Below, piece by piece: positions 1 to 8,252 of a DNA stretch of 64,000 bases (the first letter of the stretch is position 1; the number at the start of each line of letters is the position of its first letter). The position numbers and the translations under genes are program-made. The notes beneath the pieces are model-generated. The model ran no database searches. It was not told the origin of the DNA and saw only the letters and a program-made list of their open reading frames with translations. Source of the DNA: Shewanella phaeophyticola (lineage in GTDB: Bacteria > Pseudomonadota > Gammaproteobacteria > Enterobacterales > Shewanellaceae); contig NZ_JAODOQ010000001.1 in assembly GCF_025398315.1 (NCBI RefSeq), forward strand, positions 3,348,001-3,412,000, given 5' to 3'.

Positions 1-80
1 GGGTAAGCAATAACACAAAACAGCTAAGATTAAACGCAGTAAAGGATAAACAAACGAGAGGTAATAGGTAAATGAAAGGC

Positions 81-117
81 AAAAAAAAGCGCAAACAGTC
101 GCTAGACTATTTGCGCT
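81..117 (-). terminator. intrinsic terminator of the cold-shock gene
   Basis: Read on the minus strand, the arms AGCGCAAA and TTTGCGCT, extended by AGTC/GACT around a TAGC loop, form a long stem followed directly by a run of eight T. It lies 18 bp after the stop codon of the cold-shock gene. Positions 1-80 show no gene or other recognisable signal. Confidence 0.85.
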
Positions 118-134
118 ATCTTACAAAGTAAGAG

Positions 135-344
135 TTACTCAGCTACTACGTTAGCAGCTTGAGTGCCTTTTTGGCCTTGCTCAACTTCGAAAGATACTTT
201 TTGGCCTTCAGCTAAAGTCTTGAAACCTTCTGAAGCGATTGAACGGAAGTGAACGAACACGTCAGCGCCGCCGTTATCAGGAGTGATAAAACCAAAACCT
301 TTATCTTCGTTGAACCATTTTACTAAACCAGTAGTTTTAGACAT
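135..344 (-). CDS. CspA-family cold-shock protein
   Basis: A 69-residue single cold-shock domain protein, the usual length of the CspA family. It binds single-stranded RNA and DNA and acts as an RNA chaperone in the cytoplasm. The RNP1-like motif KGFGFI (residues 15-20) and RNP2-like VFVHF (29-33) are both present. The start is supported by AGGGAC upstream. A leader of roughly 170 nt separates it from the best promoter candidate, which fits the long regulatory 5' UTRs of cold-inducible csp genes. Which Csp paralogue this is cannot be told from the window, so no symbol is given. Confidence 0.95.
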   Translation of the reverse strand: MSKTTGLVKWFNEDKGFGFITPDNGGADVFVHFRSIASEGFKTLAEGQKVSFEVEQGQKGTQAANVVAE

Positions 345-527
345 GTTATGTCCCTTATATAATTAAATTAATCAATCTGTCGCGAAAATGCGATGCGCTC
401 AATCTTGAATTATTGAATGGCACGATGAAGCTAAGGGAAACACAGAGGATAACAACGATAACGAAGATTCTAAGGCTTTTCTTTTACTTGATGTTCATTA
501 ATAACTCTGAATGTCAGAGCGAGGCTG

Positions 528-555
528 ATGTTACATGAGTTTTGAATATTGTAAA
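528..555 (-). promoter_or_regulatory. candidate sigma-70 promoter of the csp gene
   Basis: On the minus strand TTTACA (550-555) and TAACAT (528-533) are separated by 16 bp. Transcription from here would give an untranslated leader of about 175 nt before the cold-shock start codon, the arrangement seen for cspA-type genes. Assignment rests on sequence match only. Confidence 0.45.
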
Positions 556-640
556 GGTTTTCTTTTAAACCAAGCCAATGTATTAAATTATTATGTGCTT
601 ATGCCAGATTTAACGGCCGCAACAGATTATCGACAAGACC

Positions 641-1036
641 TTATAAATCAGCATTAAAGCGTGCCAATCTCGCCTCGACAAGCGTACATTCGGTTAACTG
701 CATTAATTCAGCTAATGTCACTCCAGGGTTTTGAATGATTAATCGATGTAGCTTAGCGTCTAACGACTCTAATTTATCAGCATGTGCTAACAATGTAGTA
801 GAGACTTTACTCACCAGATAACGAAAGCCCTCATCACCCAGAGCTTGTAAACCTGCCACAAACGCTTGAACACGTAGCGCGTTGCCAACAAGTACCCAAT
901 GACGGGAGCGACGCACTCGCTTAAGCTCACAGTCATATTGCACCGCTATTGCTTTAGCTTGTTTGGTTTTTTCGCCACCGATACGATGAATTAACGAGGG
1001 TAAATTAATTGTAATCTCATTGGCTATGTCACTCAA
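641..1036 (-). CDS. RRF_GI-type hypothetical protein
   Basis: A 131-residue soluble basic protein beginning with a short strand and the motif LPSLIHRIGG (13-22), followed by CELKRVRRSRHW. This pattern is that of the small gammaproteobacterial family called 'ribosome recycling factor family protein' (RRF_GI), which is distinct from the true recycling factor Frr. No catalytic motif is visible. The C-terminal third is helical and could be a small winged-helix-like region. It is monocistronic, between the csp gene and trmH. The family name comes from memory of the motif; the cellular role is unknown. Confidence 0.6.
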   Translation of the reverse strand: MSDIANEITINLPSLIHRIGGEKTKQAKAIAVQYDCELKRVRRSRHWVLVGNALRVQAFVAGLQALGDEGFRYLVSKVSTTLLAHADKLESLDAKLHRLIIQNPGVTLAELMQLTECTLVEARLARFNADL

Positions 1037-1233
1037 TTACTCCCCTCCTGCTGTCGCAAACACCTGACACCATAAAAAAACAAACGTCTTGTTACCATCA
1101 AGCTTGCCACAGGCCGAGCGTTATATATACCCATACCCATATCATTGCCAATGTAAGCCTATTTATGCGTTATAATGCCGCTCAACATAATGCACAGCCT
1201 AAGTGTGATTGAACAAATACAACGAGTTACGCC

Positions 1234-1944
1234 ATGAGCCCAGAACGTTTTGCCCGCATAAACCAAATGCTTGATAACCGCCAAGTCGATCTGACTGTAT
1301 GTCTCGATAAAGTGCATATGACCAATAATATTGCCGCGGTGATTCGTTCGGCTGATTGTGTCGGTATTCATCAAATTCATGCAGTGTGGCCTGACATTGA
1401 AATGCGCGTATCGGGCAATACCGCCTCTGGCAGCCAACAATGGGTTAGCACGGTAAAGCACTATACTTTTGCAGAGGCGCATCAAGCTTTTAAAGCGCAA
1501 AACATGCAAATACTGACGACCACTTTTTCAGACACCGCAGTTGATTTTCGTGACATAGACTACACTCGCCCCACTGTAATTGTCATGGGTAATGAGCGTG
1601 ATGGCGTGAGTGATGAAGCCATTGCAGCTGCTGATCAACACATTATTATCCCTATGCGCGGTATGGTGCAATCACTCAATGTCTCTGTGGCTTCGGCCTT
1701 AGTGATGTATGAAGCCCAGCGCCAACGCGAACAAGCCAATATGTACGGTACCCGCAAACTAGACTACGCCTACTGCCAAAAAATGCTGTTTGAACAAGGC
1801 CATCCGGTTTATGCCAAAGCTTGCCGTCGTAAGCAAATTCCCTACCCAGCGATTGATGAGCAAGGCCAAATTGTTGCCGACAAAGATTGGTGGGACAGAA
1901 TGCGCGCCCCTGATCCACTTGCTCTCACAGAGCCAATAACCTAA
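1234..1944 (+). CDS. trmH: tRNA (guanosine(18)-2'-O)-methyltransferase TrmH
   Basis: A 236-residue SpoU-class (SPOUT knot) methyltransferase that transfers a methyl group from S-adenosylmethionine to the 2'-OH of G18 in the tRNA D-loop. The three SpoU motifs are present: motif 1 around N32-R38 (NIAAVIRSAD), motif 2 VMGNERDGVSDEA (117-129) and motif 3 IPMRGMVQSLNVSVASAL (139-156). The C-terminal extension rich in basic and aromatic residues is typical of TrmH and absent from TrmL. The N-terminus closely follows E. coli TrmH, supporting ATG 1234. It is transcribed alone. Confidence 0.95.
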   Translation: MSPERFARINQMLDNRQVDLTVCLDKVHMTNNIAAVIRSADCVGIHQIHAVWPDIEMRVSGNTASGSQQWVSTVKHYTFAEAHQAFKAQNMQILTTTFSDTAVDFRDIDYTRPTVIVMGNERDGVSDEAIAAADQHIIIPMRGMVQSLNVSVASALVMYEAQRQREQANMYGTRKLDYAYCQKMLFEQGHPVYAKACRRKQIPYPAIDEQGQIVADKDWWDRMRAPDPLALTEPIT

Positions 1945-2028
1945 ATAGAATACCTACAGTCTGGCAGTGCTCTGCATATCCTCAAGCAATGCCAGGCATC
2001 AATCGTTAGAGTACTGTATGCAACGACT

Positions 2029-2526
2029 TTATTTTTTACCAAACCCCTTCGCCATAAAACGTGCACTGCTTTTAACCACCAATTTGCCAGCAACATATAA
2101 CTCACCCTCCACTTTGTATAGAGGGTAACGAGAAGAGGTAACCTTACCTTTAATTAAAATACCGCTATTTATCGGCACTTCATGTAAGTAACGGATATTC
2201 ATATCGGCAGTTACCGCTTCTATGTTTTGCTGAAAAAGTGCCTGACACATACCACTATCGAGTAACGCCGATAAATACCCGCCGTGTAAAATCCCTTGGT
2301 AACCCTGTTGATGAATCGACCCTTTGGTGCGCGCCCATACCTGTTGGTCTGCCGTACTAAAAAATTGCAAATGAAGCCCTAATAAATTCTGCGTGCCACA
2401 CAACATGCAACTCTGATGACTCGATGGTTTGAGGACTTCGCATAAATCATCGGCTGATGTATCAGGAGAAACCAAGCTTAAGCTTTCAATTAATATCGCT
2501 TTTTCAGATTGATGCTGCTGACTCAT
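2029..2526 (-). CDS. hotdog-fold thioesterase (PaaI-like)
   Basis: A 165-residue protein with the acyl-CoA thioesterase hotdog signature: the HGGYLSALLD segment (81-90) gives the central helix and D90 sits at the usual acidic position, followed by the strand VTADMNIRYL. An N-terminal CxxC pair (C40, C43) precedes the hotdog domain and could hold metal or form a disulfide; it is not part of the basic fold. ATG 2526 is preferred to an upstream in-frame TTG because GTGGGG lies 5 bp before it. The likely substrate is an acyl-CoA ester; the exact one is unknown. Confidence 0.75.
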   Translation of the reverse strand: MSQQHQSEKAILIESLSLVSPDTSADDLCEVLKPSSHQSCMLCGTQNLLGLHLQFFSTADQQVWARTKGSIHQQGYQGILHGGYLSALLDSGMCQALFQQNIEAVTADMNIRYLHEVPINSGILIKGKVTSSRYPLYKVEGELYVAGKLVVKSSARFMAKGFGKK

Positions 2527-2673
2527 AAAACCCCACAAAATAAAAATACAAAACCGTTATTGGCATATGCTATTAATTATTTTAGAATACCACATCAATA
2601 TCAATTTGAGTAACTTGATGCGTGCTAAAACGTGATGTTTAAGCCAATCATTGCAACAACAAAGGTAACCAGC

Positions 2674-2871
2674 ATGCAATTTTTAATGACTTTTATGGTG
2701 TTTTTAATATTTTTTGCAGTGATGGCATTAGGTGTATTTTTAGGGCGAAAACCCATTCAAGGAAGCTGTGCAGGGCTTGCGAATGTAGGGATAGAAAAAA
2801 GCTGTGATTGTGAAGTCACCTGCGATGAGCATAAAACCCTATACCAAATACAAGAGCCCACTCAGAAATAA
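2674..2871 (+). CDS. nqrM: Na+-NQR maturation protein NqrM
   Basis: A 65-residue protein with one N-terminal membrane helix (about residues 3-21) followed by GRKPIQGSCAGLANVG and a cysteine cluster (KSCDCEVTC). This is the pattern of the DUF539/NqrM family, which helps deliver iron to the Na+-translocating NADH:quinone reductase, probably for the iron site between NqrD and NqrE. ATG 2674 is chosen because AAGGT lies 8 bp upstream and the family begins at this helix; the in-frame ATG at 2632 would add 14 unrelated residues. The nqr operon itself is not in the window. Confidence 0.85.
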   Translation: MQFLMTFMVFLIFFAVMALGVFLGRKPIQGSCAGLANVGIEKSCDCEVTCDEHKTLYQIQEPTQK

Positions 2872-3060
2872 TGATGAACATTAGGGATCACGTATGCTGC
2901 AACCAAAAGTAATACCTTTGATTGTGACTTAACAATAATGGCCTCGCATTCAACTAATGTGGCACCAAACAGACCATTAAAACAGCACAGCGACAATGAT
3001 TGAATATTGCCATTAAACTCATTAGGATCGACCCATCGATCGCTAACAAGAATCAACACC

Positions 3061-3684
3061 ATGACCACTGAGCTTTATTTTATCTTCGACTCGCACTGTC
3101 CCTGGAGCTACGCCACCACGCCATTAGTCAACGCATTGCAGCAAGCCTATCCAGACATGACAATACATTTGCTACACAGTGCACATTACATCGGTAAAGA
3201 CAGCGCCGGCGAAGAGCAAATGCAAGCTGCAGCAAAAGCCAGTGGCGTTAAATTTGGCCGTGAGCATATTCGTTATGCCAATAGCCCTAAAAACTCAATT
3301 AAGTCGGCAAACTTAATGGCCTGGATGCAAGACAAACAAGTCAACAAACAATTGCCACTGCTCAATGCGTTGCAAATGGCTCACTTTATTGACGGTAATC
3401 CACTGAACACTAAACATGACTTTACTGCCATCGTTGAAAAGTTAAAGCTATCGCCAAGCAATAAAGTGTTTAAAGATGAGCTGAGTGTCGATGCAGAAAA
3501 CATATTAGAAGCCATTGCCGAAATTCAACAAATGCTTGGCACAACGAGCTTTCCGGTATTAGTGATGACAGTGAACGACAACGCGATCTTTATTGATCAC
3601 TCTCAATATCTAAACAACCCACAAGGTGTTGTAGCCGCAGTAGAGCAAGAGATAGTCGCAATACAGCAACCTAAAAAGCATTAA
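3061..3684 (+). CDS. DsbA-family (thioredoxin-fold) oxidoreductase-like protein
   Basis: A 207-residue protein with the DsbA/2-hydroxychromene-2-carboxylate-isomerase layout: strand ELYFIFD, then CPWS (13-16) at the active-site position, an inserted helical domain, and TSFPVLVM with the cis-proline near the C-terminus. The second active-site cysteine is Ser, so it cannot form the usual disulfide and may act as a glutathione-dependent or DsbA-like reductase. No signal peptide is seen, so it is probably cytoplasmic. ATG 3061 is chosen because the fold begins immediately after it; the in-frame ATG at 3007 would add 18 unrelated residues. Confidence 0.75.
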   Translation: MTTELYFIFDSHCPWSYATTPLVNALQQAYPDMTIHLLHSAHYIGKDSAGEEQMQAAAKASGVKFGREHIRYANSPKNSIKSANLMAWMQDKQVNKQLPLLNALQMAHFIDGNPLNTKHDFTAIVEKLKLSPSNKVFKDELSVDAENILEAIAEIQQMLGTTSFPVLVMTVNDNAIFIDHSQYLNNPQGVVAAVEQEIVAIQQPKKH

Positions 3685-3693
3685 GCTCAAAAC

Positions 3694-3728
3694 AAAAAAA
3701 CCACGGTAATTAGCCGTGGTTTATATGT
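3694..3728. terminator. bidirectional intrinsic terminator
   Basis: The arms AAACCACGG (3698-3706) and CCGTGGTTT (3714-3722) enclose a 7-nt loop. An A-run on the left gives a T-run for minus-strand transcripts and a T-rich segment follows on the plus strand, so it can serve both the DsbA-like gene and the convergent LysE gene. Confidence 0.8.
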
Positions 3729-3745
3729 TTTGCTCGCCTCAACAT

Positions 3746-4384
3746 TTAACTTTGTACTTGCGAGGCCAATATCCAAATCGCTAAGGCAAAAAACACCAAC
3801 CCCATAAATTTATTTTGATAAGCACGAAATTTTTCGCTGTTTAATAATGGTTTTCCTAAACTGCCAACCAAGGCCACCAGCAATAAGTTAAATGCTAAAC
3901 CCATCACATTGAGCAATAAGCCTAACGCTAACATTTGCTCGCCAGAACTGGCACTCAATTGAGTTGACACAAATTGCGGTAAAAACAACACGAAGAAAAT
4001 CAGCGCTTTCGGGTTCAGTAAATTGCTCATTACCGCACGGCGATACAACAGTCTAGCCAGGTTATGTTGCGCAGCAATTTCAGGCGCATCAACCGAATCA
4101 CTGCGGATACAATCCCACGCCATTTTAAGTAAGTAAGCACCACCTAAAACTCGCAGTAACTCCAATGCCATTGGGCTCATAGCCACCAACGCCGACACGC
4201 CCATAGCAGCAAGCAAAGTTAAAATCAGCCCAGATGTGGCATTACCAAAACTGGCATACACTCCCACTTTGCGGCCATAACTCAAACTCGAACTGGCAAT
4301 CAGCAACATATCAGAGCCAGGAATTAACAGTAACGCCACAACAGTCGTTAAATAAACAGGCAGTAATGCCAAATCAATCATCAT
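3746..4384 (-). CDS. LysE/RhtB-family amino-acid exporter
   Basis: A 212-residue inner-membrane protein with about six hydrophobic segments. The family signature is clear: IPGSDMLLIASSSLSYGRKVGVYASFGNATSG (22-53), then NLLNPKALIFFVLFLPQFV, with the conserved NPK loop. Such proteins export amino acids or derivatives such as homoserine, threonine or lysine by proton antiport. The gene stands alone, convergent with the DsbA-like gene through a shared terminator. The substrate cannot be read from the sequence. Confidence 0.9.
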   Translation of the reverse strand: MMIDLALLPVYLTTVVALLLIPGSDMLLIASSSLSYGRKVGVYASFGNATSGLILTLLAAMGVSALVAMSPMALELLRVLGGAYLLKMAWDCIRSDSVDAPEIAAQHNLARLLYRRAVMSNLLNPKALIFFVLFLPQFVSTQLSASSGEQMLALGLLLNVMGLAFNLLLVALVGSLGKPLLNSEKFRAYQNKFMGLVFFALAIWILASQVQS

Positions 4385-4554
4385 ACATTCGCAAATAAGT
4401 CGCTAAAACACGGCGCGGATTTTACAGCGATTGAACATGAATGAAAGTCATGATGGCAGCCCTTAGGCTTTTAAAGGTGAATAACACTGGCAGGGATTGT
4501 TTACGGATAAACCTTATCGAACAAACATCAAGCAAAACCTAAATAAATCAAAAC

Positions 4555-4586
4555 AATAAAAAAGGCTAACCCATCTGGCTAGCCTT
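4555..4586 (-). terminator. intrinsic terminator of the DUF3297 gene
   Basis: On the minus strand the arms AAGGCTA (4562-4568) and TAGCCTT (4580-4586) form a stem followed by a run of T. It lies 21 bp after the DUF3297 stop codon. The remaining gap, 4385-4554, shows nothing further. Confidence 0.75.
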
Positions 4587-4607
4587 GTTTGTTCACACCT
4601 AAAGCGC

Positions 4608-4862
4608 TTACTTATAAAACGCTTCAATCGTACCTTTAACTGTCATAGTCAGCGGTTGGCCACGACGGTCTAATGCTTTACCCGCAGGCACTTTAACCCA
4701 ACCTTCACTGATGCAATATTCTTCAACATCAAAGCGCTCTTTACCATTTACTTTAATGCCAATATCAAATTCAAAAATCTCGGCAACATGGTGCTTGCTG
4801 CGTGGGTTAACGCTTAAGCGATCAGGTAAGGCGGGTTTAGCAGTCGTGTCGTTCATAGTCAT
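4608..4862 (-). CDS. DUF3297 family protein
   Basis: An 84-residue soluble protein with the conserved family core LPDRLSVNPRSKHH and VNGKERFDVEEYCISEGWV, ending in TVKGTIEAFYK. The family is widespread in proteobacteria and has no established function. Length and motif order match the family, so the gene is complete. It is monocistronic with its own terminator. Confidence 0.85.
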   Translation of the reverse strand: MTMNDTTAKPALPDRLSVNPRSKHHVAEIFEFDIGIKVNGKERFDVEEYCISEGWVKVPAGKALDRRGQPLTMTVKGTIEAFYK

Positions 4863-5049
4863 ATACTGTAATTAATAAAACGTGCGTCATTGTAGGCAAT
4901 CGCTGCAAGATGCTCAATAGCGGCAATCATAAATGTGAGCCGCTTAAATATGTCATCGATACCGCAGCAAAGATATACCCGTTAACTGTTTGATTTATAG
5001 TCACGATAGCTTTAGGTTAGTGTTAATACCTAGTTATTTGGAAACGTTC

Positions 5050-6243
5050 ATGTCGACTTTGTTAAAGTTCATCAAAGGCTCATTCATAGCCCTTATCGCC
5101 ACCGTCGTCATTGTTGTGGCGTTCAATTGGCAAAGCGCTAACCGCTTATACAGCGTCATTAGCCTATTTGATGATGCATTAATTGTGAATAACTTCTCCC
5201 ATATGAAGGATGTGTTTTTCAACAAAAAAATCGTTGCGCAAGGCAAGCCATTTAACTTCTCAGAGGCGCCTAAACCATTCCCCGCATCATTTACCTACCG
5301 AGACAAAATCATCAATAGCGAGGCGTTTTTAGCTCGCCGAGCCACCACGGCATTATTGGTTATCAAAAACGATCAAATAACCTTTGAGCAATATTATTTA
5401 GGCACCCAAAGTGACGACAAACGTATTTCATGGTCAATGGCCAAATCGTTTGTGTCTATCTTGTTTGGCATGCAAGTTGATGCAGGTAACATAGACATTG
5501 AAAAAACCGTCGGCTTTTATTTGCCAGAACTTGCTAACTCCGGTTATGGCAATGTCAAAATTAAACACGTGTTACAAATGTCATCAGGAGTTAAGTGGAA
5601 CGAAGACTACCACGACTTTTTTTCTGACATTAATAAAATGAGCCGTGTCCTCGCCATTGGTGGCTCGTTAGACCAAATGACCAGTGAACTGATCAATGAA
5701 TCAGCCCCAGGCGAAGCCTTTCATTATGTCAGCATGGACACCCATGTGATTAGCATGATCCTCAGGCGTGTAAGCGGACAATCATTAGTTGAACTCATTC
5801 AACAAAATCTGTGGAATACCATCGGCATGGAAAGCGATGCATTTTGGCTCACCGATTCCCAAGGTGCTGAGTTTGCCTTAGGTGGCTTAAATGTTACCAC
5901 TCGCGACTATGCCCGCTTTGGCCGTTTATTGCTTAACAATGGTGAGTTTAACGGCAAGCAAATCGTCTCTGCACAATGGATAAAAGCCGCCACCACGCCA
6001 GAAGCAGAATACCTTAAACCACAAGCCGATAAGTTAGGTTACGGCTACCAAATTTGGTTACCGCCACAAGCACAGCAAGGCGAGTTCTTTTGTGTTGGCG
6101 TTTACGGGCAATACATTTATGTGAACCAACAACACAATGTGGTGATTGTAAAAAACAGCGCCGATTTAGGCTTTCTTGATGCGTTAAATTCAAAACACGA
6201 AACCATCGCGTTTTTCCGCGAAATCGTCGCGTCATTGGAGTAG
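5050..6243 (+). CDS. beta-lactamase-family serine hydrolase
   Basis: A 397-residue protein of the class C beta-lactamase/esterase fold. A hydrophobic N-terminal helix (about residues 10-27) anchors it to the inner membrane with the catalytic domain in the periplasm. The nucleophile motif SxxK is SMAK (129-132) and the YxS/N motif is YVS (226-228). Such proteins act as esterases or D-amino-acid peptidases. ATG 5050 is chosen because GGAAACG lies just upstream; the in-frame ATG at 4990 lacks a ribosome-binding site. The last 194 bp are repeated at 10359-10552, so the gene end marks one border of the following island. Confidence 0.85.
   Translation: MSTLLKFIKGSFIALIATVVIVVAFNWQSANRLYSVISLFDDALIVNNFSHMKDVFFNKKIVAQGKPFNFSEAPKPFPASFTYRDKIINSEAFLARRATTALLVIKNDQITFEQYYLGTQSDDKRISWSMAKSFVSILFGMQVDAGNIDIEKTVGFYLPELANSGYGNVKIKHVLQMSSGVKWNEDYHDFFSDINKMSRVLAIGGSLDQMTSELINESAPGEAFHYVSMDTHVISMILRRVSGQSLVELIQQNLWNTIGMESDAFWLTDSQGAEFALGGLNVTTRDYARFGRLLLNNGEFNGKQIVSAQWIKAATTPEAEYLKPQADKLGYGYQIWLPPQAQQGEFFCVGVYGQYIYVNQQHNVVIVKNSADLGFLDALNSKHETIAFFREIVASLE
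6050..6243 (+). repeat. 194-bp direct repeat, copy 1
   Basis: This is the 3' end of the serine hydrolase gene. It aligns without gaps to 10359-10552. The first 158 bp or so carry a single difference, while the last 36 bp before the stop differ at many synonymous positions. The protein ends are nearly identical (final residue E here, Q in the other copy). The two copies bracket the 4.1-kb accessory block. Confidence 0.9.
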
Positions 6244-6326
6244 AAGACAAACAACTTAATGAGATAAATTGGGCATCAATTTGTCAGAGACTCATTTATC
6301 CCAAGCTAATCATTACATTACCCATA

Positions 6327-7502
6327 TTAATGAATAAACGCCTCTTGATTGGCAATAGCGCTTATCGCTTGTTTCATCATCAGAGGGTTATTAATTATAA
6401 CGGCTGCAATTAATTTATTATCTTTTCGGTACAGCACCGATAATTGACCATAATCCTGAGGATTAATAACTTCTACATTATCGTACCCATCAATTAACCC
6501 ACACATTTGCAATTTAATATCATATTGGTCTGACCAAAAACGAGGAATGTTATGACTAAAATCTATTTCTTTTCCCATGATGCTGGCGGCCGCAGATTTG
6601 GCTTGATCGAGTGCATTTTGAATAGACTCAACTCGAACGTTTCGTTGGTATATGGAATGAAAATAACTGCAACAGTCACCAGCAGCAACAATATTAGGGT
6701 CACTGGTAACCGCAAATTGATTAATCAAAATACCATTATCTACATCTAAATTTGCTTTTGTTGCCAGTGTCGTGACTGGAGTAATCCCAATGCCTATAAT
6801 AATTAAATCTGCTGGAATACTTTCTCCTGACTCACATACAACGGCACTAACATACGAATCACCTGTCAAGCGCTTAGCGATGCAGCAATTTTTTATTTCC
6901 ACACCATGTTGCTGATGCAATGAACTGATAAATTGCGCGACTTCTGATGTTACAACGCGCTGTAAGATATTCTCCTGAGCTTCTAATATTGTAACGTGAA
7001 CACCCCTTTGGTTAAATGCCGCTGCGAGCTCTAAGCCAATAAAACCACCGCCAATAATTACGGCGTTTTTAGCATGAGTTAATTGATTTTGAATCTTAGC
7101 TGCATCCTCTGCAGTACGCAGATAATGAACACCTAGTAATGGTTTATCCGACAGTGAAATTTTATTAGCGATTGCTCCAGTGCATAAAGCTAATTTGGAA
7201 TAAGCAAGCACCTCACCATTAGCAAGTTTTATGGTTTTTGTACTACGATCTATTTCCGTCACATTGGTATTAAGCATCAGACGAATGTTGGCATCTTGAT
7301 AAAATTCGTCTTTTTTTAATAGAATTTCTTCCAATGATTTTTGCTGACTCATAATTGATTTTGATAGTGGTGGTTTCTGGTATGGCATATGCGATTCATT
7401 ACCGATGATGATAATATCGTGTTGCCAACCTTGTTGTCGTAAATTAAAACTGAGTTGTACCGCGGCATGACTTGCGCCGATGATAATACAAGGCAAAGAC
7501 AT
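6327..7502 (-). CDS. FAD-dependent rubredoxin/ferredoxin reductase
   Basis: A 391-residue pyridine-nucleotide-disulfide-type flavoprotein without redox cysteines, as in rubredoxin and oxygenase-coupled ferredoxin reductases. The N-terminal FAD fold begins IIIGASHAA (6-14), the NAD(P)H fold has GGGFIGLELA (151-160), and VAAGDCC marks the second FAD contact. PYQKPPLSK near residue 40 is typical of the putidaredoxin/rubredoxin reductase branch. It would pass electrons from NAD(P)H to the rubredoxin encoded 55 bp upstream. It is the last gene of a four-gene leftward operon controlled from 9129-9272. Confidence 0.9.
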   Translation of the reverse strand: MSLPCIIIGASHAAVQLSFNLRQQGWQHDIIIIGNESHMPYQKPPLSKSIMSQQKSLEEILLKKDEFYQDANIRLMLNTNVTEIDRSTKTIKLANGEVLAYSKLALCTGAIANKISLSDKPLLGVHYLRTAEDAAKIQNQLTHAKNAVIIGGGFIGLELAAAFNQRGVHVTILEAQENILQRVVTSEVAQFISSLHQQHGVEIKNCCIAKRLTGDSYVSAVVCESGESIPADLIIIGIGITPVTTLATKANLDVDNGILINQFAVTSDPNIVAAGDCCSYFHSIYQRNVRVESIQNALDQAKSAAASIMGKEIDFSHNIPRFWSDQYDIKLQMCGLIDGYDNVEVINPQDYGQLSVLYRKDNKLIAAVIINNPLMMKQAISAIANQEAFIH

Positions 7503-7557
7503 AAGTTGATCCCTTAATTATCTAACTTATATGGAGTTAAAAATGCATCATTCATTA

Positions 7558-7734
7558 TTATTCATTGATAAGTAGCATTTCAAAATCAGACTTATCCATA
7601 CCACAATCGGGGCAGCACCAATCATCTGGTACATCTAACCATTTCGTGCCTGATGGTATACCCTCCTCTGGTAATCCTTCATTTTCTGAATATATAAAAC
7701 CGCAAGTAATACACTGCCATACATTGTTACTCAT
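7558..7734 (-). CDS. rubredoxin
   Basis: A 58-residue protein with the two iron-binding knuckles CITCG (8-12) and CCPDCG (40-45), using C8, C11, C41 and C44, and the internal GIPSGTKWLDVPDDW segment of one-domain rubredoxins. It is a one-electron carrier placed between the reductase downstream and, by context, the di-iron protein upstream. AGGAGA lies 6 bp before the start. The spacing to its neighbours (17 bp upstream, 55 bp downstream) supports a single transcript. Confidence 0.95.
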   Translation of the reverse strand: MSNNVWQCITCGFIYSENEGLPEEGIPSGTKWLDVPDDWCCPDCGMDKSDFEMLLINE

Positions 7735-7751
7735 ACTAAAATCTCCTTATT

Positions 7752-8225
7752 TTATTTAGCGTTAAATGCCTTAACGGCTATGGTGATAACAACCCAAAAT
7801 GCGATTGCTATTCCGATATAAAAAAGAAAAAATGCTAAGTCATTAGTTAAACTAGATGTTGGTGTGTATGCCAACCCTCTAGAAGTTGGTAAAATAGGGT
7901 CTAAACATGATGCAACAACGATTGTCCAAGCCACAATAACCATCCCCACACAGAGTCGATATAGTTTGCGAATGTAATTATGTAATGCGGGCAAAATAGC
8001 CGCTAAAATCCATAAAGCAAAACCATTCATAATCCCTTCTGTATGAGCCATTCTCCAAGCATCGTATGTGCCGGGCATTTGATATTCAATTGCGCCAAAT
8101 GGCCACAGCTCAACTCTGCCTATTAAGAAAAATAAAAAACCAAAACCTACAATAAATCCAACAAGTAACACAAGGGCACCATGCCCAATCAACAAACGTT
8201 GAGAGCGAGAAATTTCATCAGCCAT
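7752..8225 (-). CDS. styrene-oxide-isomerase-like haem membrane protein
   Basis: A 157-residue integral membrane protein with four hydrophobic helices. Its layout follows the styrene oxide isomerase (StyC/SOI) family: a GHG motif (14-16) opening helix 1, W57-R-M-A-H61 and N67-G68 on helix 2, and SRGLAYTP between helices 3 and 4. From memory, SOI binds haem b through the histidine equivalent to H61 and uses the asparagine equivalent to N67, so both are kept. The catalytic Asp and Tyr of SOI on helix 3 do not appear to be conserved, so a related but different reaction is likely. It lies between the di-iron protein and rubredoxin genes in the same operon. Confidence 0.6.
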   Translation of the reverse strand: MADEISRSQRLLIGHGALVLLVGFIVGFGFLFFLIGRVELWPFGAIEYQMPGTYDAWRMAHTEGIMNGFALWILAAILPALHNYIRKLYRLCVGMVIVAWTIVVASCLDPILPTSRGLAYTPTSSLTNDLAFFLFYIGIAIAFWVVITIAVKAFNAK

Positions 8226-8252
8226 AATTTTATCTCTTTAAATGATAAACAA

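Noticed and set aside
2862..3068. Small leftward gene between nqrM and the DsbA-like gene
   Set aside because: It has no family similarity and no ribosome-binding site, and it overlaps the start of the DsbA-like gene.
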